From Trifolium pratense (taxonomy: Eukaryota; Streptophyta; Magnoliopsida; Fabales; Fabaceae), in assembly GCF_020283565.1 (NCBI RefSeq), contig NC_060062.1, positions 4,315,322 through 4,379,321 on the forward strand: a DNA stretch of 64,000 nucleotides, in the 5' to 3' direction. A model generated the notes under the pieces. The model saw only the letters and a list, made by a program, of their open reading frames with translations. It searched no databases and was not told the DNA's origin. Within the stretch, counting starts at the first letter, position 1. Each line of letters starts with the position of its first letter. Position numbers and translations under genes: made by a program. Positions 23,414 through 36,259 of this stretch are shown here, one piece after another.

Positions 23414-26400
23414 ATGGTTCGTGCGTCGGTGAAAGTGGGTTCAGCCAAATTGGTTGTGATCTGCGTTGGTCTATTAGGGTTTGCACTCATTGCCGATTTT
23501 CTATGGGCTTCTTCTTCTTCTTCTTCTTCAAAAAATTTCACTTTTTCCAATCCCAAAACTATCACAATCATTGTTCCTCCCGAAGAGAAGAAGAAAAAGG
23601 ATAATAATTCTGTAAGATTACTTGCTGATGCTTATGCAGATTTACCCGGTCCACAACTTCATTGGGAAAAAATGGCTACTTCACCTGTTCCTCGTCTTGA
23701 TGGTGCTGCTATTCAGATTCGAAATCGTTTATTCGTTTTTGCTGGTTATGGTACCATTAATCTTGTATGTAACACTCTTACTTTATTGTTGTATTCACTA
23801 ACACTTCTAAAAGACTGTTTTTTTTATATATATTATAGTAGTTAAGGATGTTTTGAATTAATAGCTTAATTAAGCACTTTTATACAAGCTATATTTATTT
23901 AGTCAATGAGAAATTATGGTAAATTTGTTGTTTTCATGTAAGCTATAAGTTTTCATAAGCTATCATATGGTGATCTTATTGAAATTAGCTGAAAATATAT
24001 CATAAGTTATTTTCATGAGCTCTTTCAAATATGATGTCAAGTGTTTACGCCAGTAGATAAGTGTATATAAGTAGTTCATAAGCAAATTCAAATGTATCCT
24101 AGTAAGTGTTCATTGTATATAAGAGCTTTTATGTATAAGCAATTTCTTACAACTTAGTTAAGCATGTATAGAATAAGTGTTTATTGTATATGAGCTTTTT
24201 GTATAAGTTGTTTTTAACAAGCTTTTATTGTATAAGAGCTAAATTGTTTCTACAGTCGAGCTTTTACCATATAAGAGCTTTTATGTATGCGTTTTTTCTA
24301 ATGTCGTGCTTTTATTCTATAAGAACTTTTATGTACAGTACGTTGTTTTTAACATTGAAGAGGAAAAGAGAGTAAACTCCGAGTAAGATGAAAATAGCTT
24401 ACGGAAATAAGCTACACGGAGCTTAGAAATATCATTAACTTTCTCCATAAGATCATCGATACACTTACACCAGTGCTTAATTAGCACATATAAAACTTTC
24501 CAAATGCGTCTGAGTGTTTTGTTGTTATATTCTATTGTGTTTTCTAGGTACATTCTCATGTTGATATATATAATTTTGATGATGGAACTTGGGGAGGAAG
24601 TTTTGACATGCCAAAAGAAATGGCACATTCGCATTTAGGAATGGTTACAGATGGAAGATACATTTATATTGTCACTGGGCAGTACGGTCCACAATGTAGA
24701 GGTCCTACTGCTCGTACCTTTGTGCTTGACAGTGAAACAAAACAATGGAGTGATCTTCCTCCTCTGCCAGTCCCTAGGTATGTTTGTACTTGATCTCTCA
24801 AATTACCACACCACATTTGTTTGTTTATTTGCAATTGACATGCTCCAAATTGTCGCCTGAAGTATGATATTGATATCAAAGAAGTTTTTTTTATTTCCTT
24901 TTTGTAGTTCTTTATTTTGCTTTAGGAGGTGATAAAGACTTGATCTATCGATCACTTGCATATTTTAGTCATTAAGAAAGAAACTACCAATGCTGAATCT
25001 TGATCTCCCTTGAATACCATACCATGACAGAGAAGTTGGTTGTGCAGAGGTGTCTGAAAGGTCCATCTCATCTCTGTTCAACCAAATTATCTCAACTAAT
25101 TGAATTGGAAAGTTGAAGTTTCAAAGTAATGGGAATATAGACAACGGCACAGAAAAAGATAGAGAAGTGATGCGTAACTAAGTGAAAGCCCGACCTCTTA
25201 TGTTATGTGTTATTTGTTTATTTAAATTATTTATTTATTTATAATAATGATGTTAATAAGTGATGTTTATACTTATGTTGAGAATTTTATTACGCAAAAT
25301 AACATTTATATTGTTAACTACTCCAGAAACTGAATCGACTAAGCTTAAATATGTCATTCTTTTCAATTTTAGTCGGGCTTCACTAGTTTAACTTTTGGTG
25401 GACGTAGAGGGGGACCTGGAAAAACATTTAAGGTGCAGTTTGATCCATATAGTCATGGCCACATAGTAGGAAAGGGCTTTTGTTGTTTCTATTCACTTGT
25501 CTGAGTTATTCTTTGGCTATAAGGAAATTGTGGCTTTGGATGATTTGTCTTTAGATGTGATTTACTGCAACATTATGGTGTTTGTTTGAATGTGTAGTCG
25601 ACTCAACCTAGTGAAAAAAGACTTTCCTGTTTTCTTGTTGCGCTCTAGTCTGATTATATATAATTTTTCTTGTATCGGGTTTTGGGTGGAAAATAATTTT
25701 ACAATATTATACTCAATTTCAGATACGCACCAGCAACTCAACTTTGGAGAGGTAGATTGCATGTGATGGGTGGAAGTAAAGAGAATCGACATACACCTGG
25801 ATTAGAACATTGGAGTCTTGCTGTCAAAGATGGAAAACCATTAGAAAAGGAGTGGAGAAGTGAGATACCCATTCCTCGTGGAGGACCTCACAGGTTCTTG
25901 GCTCTCTAAGACACTATTCATTTAATTGATATCATATGATGAGTACTACTGAGCTACTATGTCTATAGAAATAACATATTAGTAATGACGTTTTGTTTTA
26001 TTATAGCACTAAAAATATTGATTAGAACTAAACATATTAGTAATGACGTTTTGTTTTAGTAATGACATTTGTTGTTTGTTGTGGAGACCTCCCATATTTG
26101 GGCCACCCGTTGTTGTTGATTCCACGTTCCAGCTTGTTCAGTTCTGGACGTGAGGGGTGTGTTAGAAGTCCCACATTGGCTAGAGATATGGCATAGATAA
26201 GTGTAGTGCAAACCTCAACTCTCAAGCTAGCTTTTGTGGTTGAGTACAGGCCTCTCAAATTCTAAGTGAATACATTTTTATCTGTGTTTTCTTATGTGAA
26301 TGCCATAATGTATTATGTATATGTCACCTGCAATTTGTTACTGATGAATGTCATACTTTAGGGCCTGTGTTGTAGCCAATGACCGTCTCTATGTTCTTGG

Positions 26401-27759
26401 TGGTCAAGAAGGTGATTTTATGGCCAAACCCGGATCACCTATTTTTAAGTGCTCGCGCAGGATGGAGGTGAGTCACAAATATAATGTTATGATTCTTGTC
26501 TTATTTAGTTCTCTTCCTATTGTGATCAACCTAACTTTCTTCCACGACGCTGTTCTATAGTTTGGCGCTGCTTCTGACTCCTTGTTTATTGTCGTGCAGG
26601 TGGTCTATACTGATGTTTACATGTTGGATGACGACATGAAGTGGAAAGTGCTAACTCCAATGCCAAAACCAAACTCGCATATTGAATTTGCATGGGTGCT
26701 CGTAAACAATTCTATTGTTATTGTTGGTGGCACAACAGAGAAGCACCCTGAAACTAAAAAGATGGTTTTAAACGGAGAAGTGGTCCAGTTTAACTTGAAT
26801 ACTTTGGTACACACTTCTCTTATAAAGCTCGTAGGAAATTTGTTTTTGTTGCCGCATATTTGTTACATTCTTATATGCATTTCACTTGAAATTGGGGTTT
26901 GACAACAAAACATCTCCAGTTCTCTTCCACAGCCTTTATAATTTTGAACTAAACTCCTGTTTTACCTTTTCTCGATATCCGAAAATAATATTGTTGTTCA
27001 TCCAGGGCAGGCAGTGATTTTCACCAAGTGTAAAATTTTGAGTTTATTGAATAAAATAAGATGATTGGGCAGTCTTGTTTTCATTTATTTAAAACCCAAT
27101 CTTACACTTGAATGACATAATGTGCTTTAAGTGTATGATTCCACTGACTGCATGTTTCTACTGTTAATGTTCTTGGGTGCCTTATACTGTCATGTACTCG
27201 TCCCATTCAATGGAAATGCTGATTCTTATTTTGTACCCTTGAGTCATTTTTAGTGTATAGTTCTTCAAAGCCCCTTTAAACTTTAATATTTCTATTTAGT
27301 AACCTGTGTCATAAGTTATGGTATATTTCTATTTAGTAACTTGTGTCATAAGTTATGGTTTGTCAAACATTTCTCTGCACCGTATTTGCTGTCAACATGC
27401 AATAGAAATATAGAAACAAAAAATAATCTATAACTGCTTTAATGCTATGCTTGATTACATGGCTAGATATATCTCAAGTCGGTTGTTTGCCGATGAAGGC
27501 AACAGCAATACAGTTCAATTGCATGTAGAAGCATGATATTATGTTATCAGTCTCTGATAGTTCATTTTCAATGTTATCAATTTTGCAGAAGTGGTCAGTG
27601 ATTGGAAAATTACCATACCGGGTGAAAACAACTTTAGTTGGATTTTGGAATGGATGGTTGTACTTCACTTCAGGACAGAGAGACAAAGGACCTGATGATC
27701 CATCGCCAAAAAAGGTTGTTGGAGATATGTGGAGAACAAAATTAAAATTGAATGAGTGA
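23414..27759 (+). CDS. Membrane-anchored kelch-repeat protein (At3g27220/At1g51540-like), complete, 6 exons
   Basis: Exons 23414-23764, 24548-24777, 25723-25893, 26362-26467, 26600-26806 and 27589-27759 sum to 1236 nt, giving 411 aa, in frame throughout. A single N-terminal transmembrane or signal-anchor helix (about 12-30, LVVICVGLLGFALIADFLW) is followed by a poly-Ser stretch and then a beta-propeller of kelch motifs: VPRLDGAAIQIRNRLFVFAG, MAHSHLGMVTDGRYIYIVTG, YAPATQLWRGRLHVMGG, ACVVANDRLYVLGGQEG, HIEFAWVLVNNSIVIVGG and TTLVGFWNGWLYFTSGQ. The layout predicts a type II protein with a lumenal propeller, probably Golgi or ER. The biochemical role of the family is not known to me. An unusually AT-rich intron 1 separates the anchor from the propeller. 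Confidence 0.93.
24120..24360. repeat. Degenerate tandem repeat in kelch-gene intron 1
   Basis: Words such as gagcttttatgtataag and cttttattgtataagagct recur four to five times at about 48-60 bp spacing, with divergence. This is part of a MITE-like taagctataag repeat stretch from about 23870. Confidence 0.55.
26070..26270 (+). mobile_element. Copia-type LTR start fragment in kelch-gene intron 3
   Basis: The polypurine-like gacgtgaggggtg is followed by TGTTAGAAGTCCCACATTGG and ctagagatatggcatagat, a well-known legume/dicot LTR start. It continues through tgcaaacctcaactctcaag to about 26270. It sits in the intron between 25893 and 26362. No coding part remains. Confidence 0.55.
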
Positions 27760-27764
27760 ACAAT

Positions 27765-29110
27765 TTGCTGTGGAATCTATTTTGTAGCTATTTTAACTAA
27801 CTTTCCAAAATTGCAGCAGAGTTGAAGAGGCCGAAATATTACATATTCTTTGTTCACAGTGAAATATATTTCTTTTCATGTGCAGAACATCTCTTGCGGG
27901 TAGTTTTCCTTCAAAAAAGATTATCTCTTGTAGTCTTATGTGTAGCTAACAAATTCTTTTGAAACAATGTGTAACAAAATTAAAAGTTTAAGTAATCTTT
28001 ATATATATGTATGACAAAATTAAACGATGTGTAACAAAATTAAACGATTTTGAGAGAAGTGATTTGTGAGGAAGCAATTCTAAGAGAGTCACAATTTTGA
28101 GATTGATTTGTGAAGAGAAAGTGTCATGATTCTATGTATGACATACTTGAAGACAAAATGTTGATAAGTTTTCTTTAGATAAGTTGTTGTAAGCATATCT
28201 AAGTCGAGATTTGGTTAGAATTCTGATGGCAAGTTTGTGTTGTTGTGTTCATTGTGAAGTTTAAAATAAGTATGTAGAATAAGTAAAACTTTATGTTAAG
28301 AATGTAGCATTTTTAAAATAATAAAGATTAAAGTAATATTCATCCCTACCAAAAAAAAAGATAAAACAACTTACTGATATCATGTTTAATCTCACCCTAA
28401 TCAATGGATGAACTACTCGCCAAACAAGTCTCAAGTATAGTTAGTACTTAGTCTGAAATTTCAGTTTTTGTCTCTTTATTTTGCGTCAAAATCACAGTTG
28501 ATTACAAAAATTAACTTTCAATATTTTTAATTTTAAAATAATTTTATTTTAGCATTCAAACAAAATTATTTTTTCTAACATCGCTTTCGTTGTATCATTT
28601 TCAAAACAAAAATAATATTTCAATTGTTTCAAAATCAATTCATTTTAAAAATAATATTTTTTATTTGCTAATAAGTCATGGTTCTGGGTTCGATTCCCAG
28701 CTCATTGTAAACAAAAAAAAAAGTCATGAAAAATAATAGTTATACAACCACATGAAAAATAATGATAAATATGTACAAGCATTACTTTTGTACAATTTGC
28801 ATCTACCATCATTAATAGTATAAGCGTTTTTACAAGGAATTAACTGGTGTAAACTGTTTATGCAGTGCATTAGTGTACACCATCTCCTCTCCATATAACA
28901 CTACCAAATCTGGTTTTTCAAAAATAACAAAAGTCGTACACTTATTGGTCATCAACTTACTAAAATTAAAATCAAACTCTTCATGGCATCTCAAAGATGA
29001 TGCAAAAATATGAAGGTTATCTGTTATTAACCGGTATAAGCTGCCAACGGTGTATTATCATATTTTCTTTTTAATGATGCATCTTCCGACACAATCCATC
29101 ACGGGCATTG
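27765..29110. other. Convergent intergenic region (3' ends of kelch and TFIIF alpha genes)
   Basis: The two flanking genes end tail to tail here. It holds their 3' UTRs, AT-rich sequence and the 40-bp SINE insertion at 28681. I see no gene. Confidence 0.6.
28681..28720 (+). mobile_element. 5'-truncated 40-bp SINE insertion with 8-bp target duplication
   Basis: Only the box-B half, ggttcgattcccagctcatt, and the A-rich tail of the 22690-type SINE are present. It is flanked by identical aagtcatg (28673-28680 and 28721-28728). This is a clean target-primed reverse-transcription product truncated to 40 bp. Confidence 0.75.
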
Positions 29111-29115
29111 CAAAG

Positions 29116-32100
29116 TTACTTCCCTCTCAGAATAACATAACTGGATCCATTAGTTTTCTGTATCTTAGAGATTCTCTTCAGGATCTCAGCAAAAGCTTGC
29201 TTGTCCTGCAGATATAAAACAAGCATATGGTGCAATGTTCAGTAAAGTTTTAAAAATTAAACCGGAGAGTTCCCTGGTAAATGTTCAGACCAATTTTACT
29301 ATCAACCCAACCAGATACCATGAAGAAGAGCAAATAACTGATTATGCCAATAAATACGAACAAGATAAGACAATTATACTAGCTAGGAAGTGGGAACAAG
29401 TCTTGCATCCGCTAGCAAGAGGGATGAAGTATTCTTTCCTCCCTTATCTTAATGCTGCCACTTGTACTTGAGCAAATCAATTTTCGACTTTTCCTCACTT
29501 ATCTTAAACTGCCATTTAGTTTGCTGTTTTATCCATCAAACAGGTTTATATTAGGTCAGAGACTGAAATATCGAACAAAAGTTCGAAATTTTAGATGATC
29601 ATATTTCCACAAATTAGACCAGTTTGCTGGTTTTGACCATTTCATTAGAGTTCAACAAGGAATATGTTTTTCTTTTTCTGGACAGTTATCTATGTCTAAT
29701 CTATAGTTGAATCAGTCTTTTCTACCTATGTGTAATTTATAGTTGAATCGGTCTTATATGGTTTTTGAAAATGGCTATAAATCAGCGAATCATGGTTAAA
29801 ACTTTTTTTTTTTGGTCAAGTAGGCCACACCGGCACAGGCTAGAAATTATGTAGGAATTTCCGAGTTCAAACTCCGACCCTTGCATATCTAATGCCATTG
29901 TCCCTACCAACTTAGCTATGTTCACGGGGACTGGTTAACTGTTTTTAAATGTTGTATATTAATTAATTAGTTAATACATGACTGCCCCGTGCTAAGAAAA
30001 TGTGCCATAAGGATTTGCTTGTTCATACTTCATATATCCAAAACAAAAGAACACAGCAATAAGTTAGATTGCATCATTTTAATCCAACACTGACAAATAT
30101 CAGTCACAAATTCCTTCTACAGATTAAAGAAATCTTCGGAAAATTTAGATGTGCGATAAGTTTTATTTCCATCCTATAATAATTGTCACATTTGCAAACA
30201 AACAAAAAATTGTCGCTTTTGGTTTTCAATGTAATTTTAATTGTTTTTTTTCTTCCAATTGTGCATCATTCCCAATTTCTTTCTCTAATTTTATTTTATT
30301 TTTTCTTTCAATTGTGTATCTAATTACGATTATGTGCGTCACTCCAAATTTCTTATTCTACACTTTGCATTAATTGATAATGGAAACACACCAATGTGAA
30401 TTTGGTAAAATTGATATTCTCTTTTCCTTAATTTGTGTGAAATAACATAATATCACAATTATTGTGGGGGTCCTTTTCACCATATCTCAATTTGACCAAA
30501 TGTTGATTAAGAATTAGACTATTTAAAGATAATAAGATTTAGAATGGTTAAGAAAACATTCAGCTTAAGCAAAATTAGAGCTTACCTCTGCACATCTTAA
30601 TCTTCCCTTAAATTTAGCTACAAGCTCCTGAGTAGTTAATGGAGTCCTTTGCATTAGAACAGCCCTAATTTCTTGCTCAGTTACAGGCCCAGAAGCTGCG
30701 TTAGAAGACCCAGCATTTGATGACGGTAGCGGTGTGCCTTTTGGAGGTGCATTACTTTTAGATGCAGATCCGTTTACATCTTTTCCAGATGATTTTGGTT
30801 CCTGATTCAATAAAATAATTAAGAATTTCAATAACATCAATAGGAAAACAATCTAACAATCAAGTTTTAGTAAGAAAAAAATTTCTCTGACAATATCTTT
30901 AATATTATATTATAGTATCTTAGTTTATCTTTTAGAATCATAATATGCAGGATGTCACAATATTTAGTTGTCACAAAAACTCACAACCAGCAAGTACTCC
31001 CATGGTGACTTGTCTGGCGACCGATCCAAGACCAAACAATGGTGTCTCTTGGACATCCAACAACAAATGTAAAAGATACAGACTAGGGTTAGCCTTGAAG
31101 GCGCTAAACCTAAAGATGAAATAAAATGAGGATTTTGAACCTAGCTCTGGATACTAAGTTGAATTAGTTTATAGGATGATTAACTTGTATTTCACAATGA
31201 GGTTTTGCAAACCCTTTAGACTTCTATACAACAGAGAATCAGATAAATAAGGCAACTAACTCTATCCTAATAAATAGAGAATAATCAACCCTTTAGACTT
31301 CTATTTGTTGTTGAGTTGCAGCGCAGGCACTGAAGTTGTTTTTTCGTGGATTATGCACATGAGGTTTTTTAGGATTTTTTTGCTCTGAGGTGTGTGTGTG
31401 TGTACAAGTCTGTCCTTCAATAGGATCTTATGAGTTGTGTTTCAATCTTTCACGGGTCTTCTGATCCTACTTAGAATCTCGTGTTTGACTACATTGTAAA
31501 GACCAACTTAATTGTTCAGTTCTATATTTTACAATGTATCTGAGCAGCTAACATTAATGGAAAGGTAAAACAAAGCAATAATTATAATAAAAGGAGCACT
31601 TATAATCAAGCTAGCCAACAAAAAGCAATGACTTACATTTTCTGTCTTCACCTTCTTAGGTGGTACACCAACAGATGGCTTTGCTTCCTCATTTGCTTTT
31701 CTTTTCCCCTTTGAAGACTTTGAAGTAGGTGTTCCACGAGCAGGTCCTGTTGCTGTAGGTTTCGAAGGACTGTTGTCAACAGGCTCTTCCTTAGGTTCCT
31801 TCTGCTTTGCAGCAGTCACAGGAGGAATCCCGACATCGTCATCAATCTAAAAAATAAAAATCCGCATTAATGAAAGATAATGAATTCTAGTTCAAACCAT
31901 AGGCAAGGATTTAAAAAATGACAATAAAATTGGAACTAGTCGGACATTTCCTTAATAGAGAAGTTACAAATAGTCGGACATTTCCTTGATAGAGAAGTTA
32001 CAAAAAATGTAACAGCTATGTTTAGCACACAAATAAAGGGAATTTAATTTGCACTAAACTATCCTTATCTTTCAACTTATAAGTGGAACAAAGAACAATA

Positions 32101-35100
32101 AACAATTATAGTAAATCGACTATAAGTAAAAGGGAAGGGAGAAGTGAAAATAGAAAGAAGGAATAAAACTCATACGTCGTCGTCGTCATCATCGTCATCA
32201 TCATCATCTGCATCAGATTCACTCAGACCACCACTTCGTCCAAGCAGCTTCTTCAGCTCTTTCCCAGATTTACTCAGACCTCCCCCTTCTTCATTATTTT
32301 CACCCTCCTCCTCCTCATCATCATCATCCTGCAATTATGATTAAAAGAATAATAATTATATGCTCATCCACTCCATGTTATATTATATATGTACAAGTTA
32401 TATTATATACGTACAAGGAATCAACAACACCAAATAAACCAAATAGGGAATTGTCCTCATCCACTCCATGTTATATTATATACGTACAAGTTCCCAGAGA
32501 TATAAACATCAAGGATGCTCGTCATCAGTCTCATGGGTTAGATTCCTAAAACTGGGTCAAAACATACGTACAACTTCCCAGAGATATAAATTATATACGT
32601 ACAAGTTCCCAGAAATATAAACATCAAGGATGCTTGTCATCAGTCTCATGGGTTAGATTCCTAAAACTGGGTCAAAACATAACCCAACTCACATACAAAC
32701 AAGAATAACTGATAGGAACTTGCTCCTATCTAGCAAGAGAATGCATTTTATAGATGAAAAAAGGGACATTGCATAAGAAAAAGGGCAGAGCTCCAAGAAA
32801 TGGAGGAGACTTCTTAGTCCAAAGCATAACCCACAAACAAAGATTACATGATACCTTGTGTGTATCCCCCTTATTATACCCAGCATTGTAAAGAGGGATG
32901 ACCATAGGCAAAGGGTGGTTTCTTTTATTTCTTTTTTGAAAAACGGCTCAACCCAGCATCTTAGTTAACTCGCTGGTTAAGTGAGACAAGCCAAATTAAC
33001 TTGGACTTTTAATCAAAATTTTAACAACCCAACCCACTAGTGGACTTGATTGGCTTTGCATATGATGCAAAACAAATATATACAAGTTGTACATAAAAGG
33101 AAAAAAAATCTTAGGGATTGAGAGAGATCATAGTTGTGAATCTCCTCTATCTAAGGAAACTAACCATATCAAGGAATGAGAACGATACCAATAAATAAAA
33201 AGAAAATACAAAAAAGTAACACCTATAATCAACAAGATCAATTATATCCATCTAGAGGGTGACAAAACTATGGGGATAAAATGTTTTAGCTTCTTTATTA
33301 GGTCCAAAGATAGACCGTTTACCTCCAAATCTCTCTCAATGGTTTGACCTCTAGTTTTCTTTGTCTCTCTTTACCTCTAACTATTAAATTATCTTTCATC
33401 TAGTTAACCCTCCTTTATGAAGGCTAAAAGTCCATAAATAAATCCATACCTAATATATAATCAAGTGTAGAATTAGCTATGACACAAAGGGAAAACATGA
33501 CTGACATGTCACAGTTCACAAGTATATAAGAATTTGGACCGGAAACTAACCTGCTTGATTTCAGGAGGAGCGGGGATTTCGGGAGCCAAATCTTCCCTTT
33601 CGTCGGGATTATCAACACCTTCATCATCATCAGTGAAAATCTCTTCATGCTCCCAATCATCACCTGTAACAGATGTACAAGTGCAACTATGCTCAAAGAA
33701 AGACCAAGGACAGAATCATTAAAGTGATTTGAGAATTTTCAATATATTTTTCACTAGCCTCTCTCTCTCATAATTAGTTTTTCACTAGCTTTAAGTTTTA
33801 CCAACAGAAAAGTCTCAAGAAAAAATTATTTGACACATTGATGATGAATCTGCACTATAAAATATAAATTATAAAATATTTTTTTATAATTGGAAACTTT
33901 CGTCTACTCTCGAACGCATGGCAAATTTTCTTTCCAGCATTGACAAGTGATATGAGTTGTATCATAGCTGTTCTCAATCCACAGTCAAACTAAATACTTC
34001 AAAACCTGGACTATGATGCCTATATATGTTTTTCAACTTTCAAGACGCAATCAGTTTTATTTCTTTATTTACTCTCTAAGCTTTCCTCTTCAAGGTGAAT
34101 AGATAAACAGCACTGAAGCAATCAAGCTACCGAAAAAATGGACATTATACTTTATGACATAATTTATACCATAAAATAATTGTTTCCTCTCTTCTCCAAT
34201 ATTTTATGATAGGTCATCACTACATAAAACTAACCAAAAGTAAACTGATAACCTTCAACATGGATTCATAAAAAAAAAATATAAAACTAACAATGTAAGA
34301 TACTCACCCTTTTCAACATCAAAATCATCGTCATCTAGATCCCCTCCCCTTGGACCTTCTTCATCATCATCATAGCCATTTTTTTTATTCAGTCCAAGTC
34401 TTTTCTTTCTATCTACTTCCTCATCTTCATCTTCCTCTCCTTTATCAGAAGAAGGGCCTTCATCATCCTCATCACCAGTTTTTTTACGGCTTCTCCCACC
34501 ACCTGCGTTGCTTTCCTTGTCCTCTAACTTCACATGTTCACCAAATGCAGCAGGCCCGTTATTTGCTGCTTTCATCATCCATCTTTGATATCCATCAGCA
34601 GTTTTTTTCCTATTTTTCATCTTCTCTTCTGCTTCCTCCAAAGTCAACTGCTTATATTGTGCAACCTTGTTAAAGTTGTACCTAAAAAAAAAACGCACGT
34701 CAGGGAAACATCACATCCGCTTACTGTCTTTGAGCAGTAACAAACACTGACAAGAAAATAAAAGCAAAGTTCTTTCCACAAACGTAATCTTCAACAAGCA
34801 TACCAGGACCCAGCAGGAATAGCAACAAACTCCTTCTTTTCCTTCATTAGCAGGTAATATGTAGCCGATTGTGAACCTTCCAGATGACCCTGAAACTGGG
34901 ACTGGCCTGTTTCATCCTCCAATAGCCAAGGCTTGTTCTTGTACTTCTCCTATGTAATGTAAAACGAAATCACACATAAACAAAAAAGATAAGAACAAAT
35001 TGACCTATTATACAGCCCAAAGACAATTATTCACTTTCTTCATGACAAACATATATAATCATCTTTTAATGTCATAACAATCATCAACTAAACAGCTCAA

Positions 35101-35194
35101 TATTTGACCTAACATTACCAGATATCTTGGGTATCCATCCCACCATTAATAAAACACAATTTGCTTATCCACATTGCACCACGTAACAGCATTG

Positions 35195-35280
<86 letters not shown>

Positions 35281-35956
35281 CCTTCATACATTACATACTA
35301 AAGAAACCCCATACAAGCCAATTTTCTCGCACTCGTGCTGAGGTCCAGTGTGCTAGTTATTAGCATAATAAAACAACTTACAAGAATATATTTATTTTCT
35401 TGTTTCCTTAACTAGTGCCTAGTATTTTCCATAAAACGAAGTACATCATCAAGTATTACAACAATTTCACAACTTCTCAATAATGCAATCCATCTAATCT
35501 AAATATAATGCAAGAAAGCCACAATTTAAAATTTTGAATACCCTCATAGAATCAGTAACTTGGCGACTCTTCAATCCATCTTTCTGCAAAGACCACTTAT
35601 TTTCAGCACTTTTCTTCTTTGAAAAATCAGGCAAACCAGCCATAAACCTTCCAATAAAGTAATTTTTATCGTTGGCAGAACTAGCACGAACATTATATTC
35701 CTGTCACAAAAATTCATTCATCAAAAAATTGCACGATGCCAAAACCTTATAGAAATTGAAAAATTGAATGAAAATTGAATCTCACTCGAATCAAACGAGT
35801 TAGTGTGGCGCCACAGGTGGAACATTTGGCGCGATTTTCAGCCATGGTTTTTCCACAGGTGGAGCACAAAGTCATATGCTTGCAATTGCTTCCATATAGA
35901 CCCGTGGTTTCTCCACATCCGCTACAACATGATTTCAACTGAAGATCCATTGACAT
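29116..35956 (-). CDS. TFIIF alpha subunit (RAP74), plant type, complete, 9 exons
   Basis: Exons on the minus strand: 35956-35786, 35700-35542, 34949-34804, 34681-34308, 33663-33551, 32328-32176, 31846-31637, 30801-30586, 29205-29116. They sum to 1632 nt, giving 543 aa. The start is ATG at 35956 (MSMDLQ); the open frame extends upstream only to TTG. Residues 10-48 hold eight Cys in CxxC pairs (C10/C11/C14/C25/C31/C34/C45/C48), a plant-type N-terminal zinc-ribbon-like extension. The dimerisation core follows, with EYNVRA, NKWSLQKD and SQSATYYLLMKEKKEFVAIP. The middle is very acidic with an Asp run. The C-terminal winged helix starts VTEQEIRAVLMQ and ends SSYVILRGK. With TFIIF beta it binds RNA polymerase II in the pre-initiation complex (family knowledge). 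Confidence 0.96.
29813..29935 (+). repeat. tRNA-like dispersed repeat (SINE-like) in TFIIF alpha intron 8
   Basis: The element ggtcaagtaggccacaccgg, then gagttcaaactccgaccctt (box-B-like) and ccctaccaacttagctatg, ending in a cacggggactgg tail. It resembles the element at 21955 and the antisense one at 53815-54010. Confidence 0.45.
32176..32230 (-). repeat. Coding trinucleotide repeat (poly-Asp) in TFIIF alpha exon 6
   Basis: The start of exon 6 on the plus strand is a gtc/atc triplet tract that encodes an Asp run on the minus strand at the exon's 3' border. It abuts the splice donor, so length changes would alter the acidic linker near a splice site. Confidence 0.7.
32363..32690. repeat. Tandem/dispersed duplications in TFIIF alpha intron 5
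   Basis: ctcatccactccatgttata occurs near 32363 and near 32457. A block of about 85 bp that includes cccagagatataaacatcaa and catgggttagattcctaaaa occurs near 32490 and again near 32605 (period about 115 bp) with very few changes. tatatacgtacaag recurs between them. Confidence 0.75.
35197..35278. repeat. (AT)n microsatellite, about 82 bp
   Basis: Uninterrupted AT run in intron 2 of the TFIIF alpha gene. Confidence 0.95.
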
Positions 35957-35995
35957 TCGAATGATCGATTCCAATAAACAAAGGGATTTAGTTTC

Positions 35996-36003
35996 TAGGG
36001 TTT
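35996..36003 (-). promoter_or_regulatory. telo-box (AAACCCTA) in TFIIF alpha leader
   Basis: The plus strand reads tagggttt 40 bp upstream of the ATG, so the minus strand reads AAACCCTA. Such motifs just upstream of the start are common in plant genes for the gene-expression machinery. Only the motif is seen. Confidence 0.45.
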
Positions 36004-36259
36004 GGTGATTGGGATTTCACTCAGTTTTGGGGAAGAAAGTGAAATGCGATGCAATTGTAAATGTTCGATTCGATTGTTCGTTCATAATTTTCGATTTTCA
36101 TTCATACATAGTTTTGTGTAAGAAACTTCTCATATTGTTGGTCACTGTTTCCGTGTGGCTTGAATTAGTTGAGTGTTTTAATCTCACCCGTTCAAATTTG
36201 TAATTGTCACGTGTCATTCATCCATAAAGGTACTGGAGTAAAATGAAGGATAAAGTAAT

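Noticed and set aside
32144..32344. Plus-strand poly-Ser frame
   Set aside because: Antisense of the poly-Asp region of TFIIF alpha exon 6.
34350..34740. Plus-strand frames over TFIIF alpha exon 4
   Set aside because: His/Phe/Leu-rich antisense of the acidic coding exon.
35957..35974. Longer N-terminus (MESIIRM...) for TFIIF alpha
   Set aside because: The first codon is TTG; the first ATG in frame is at 35956.
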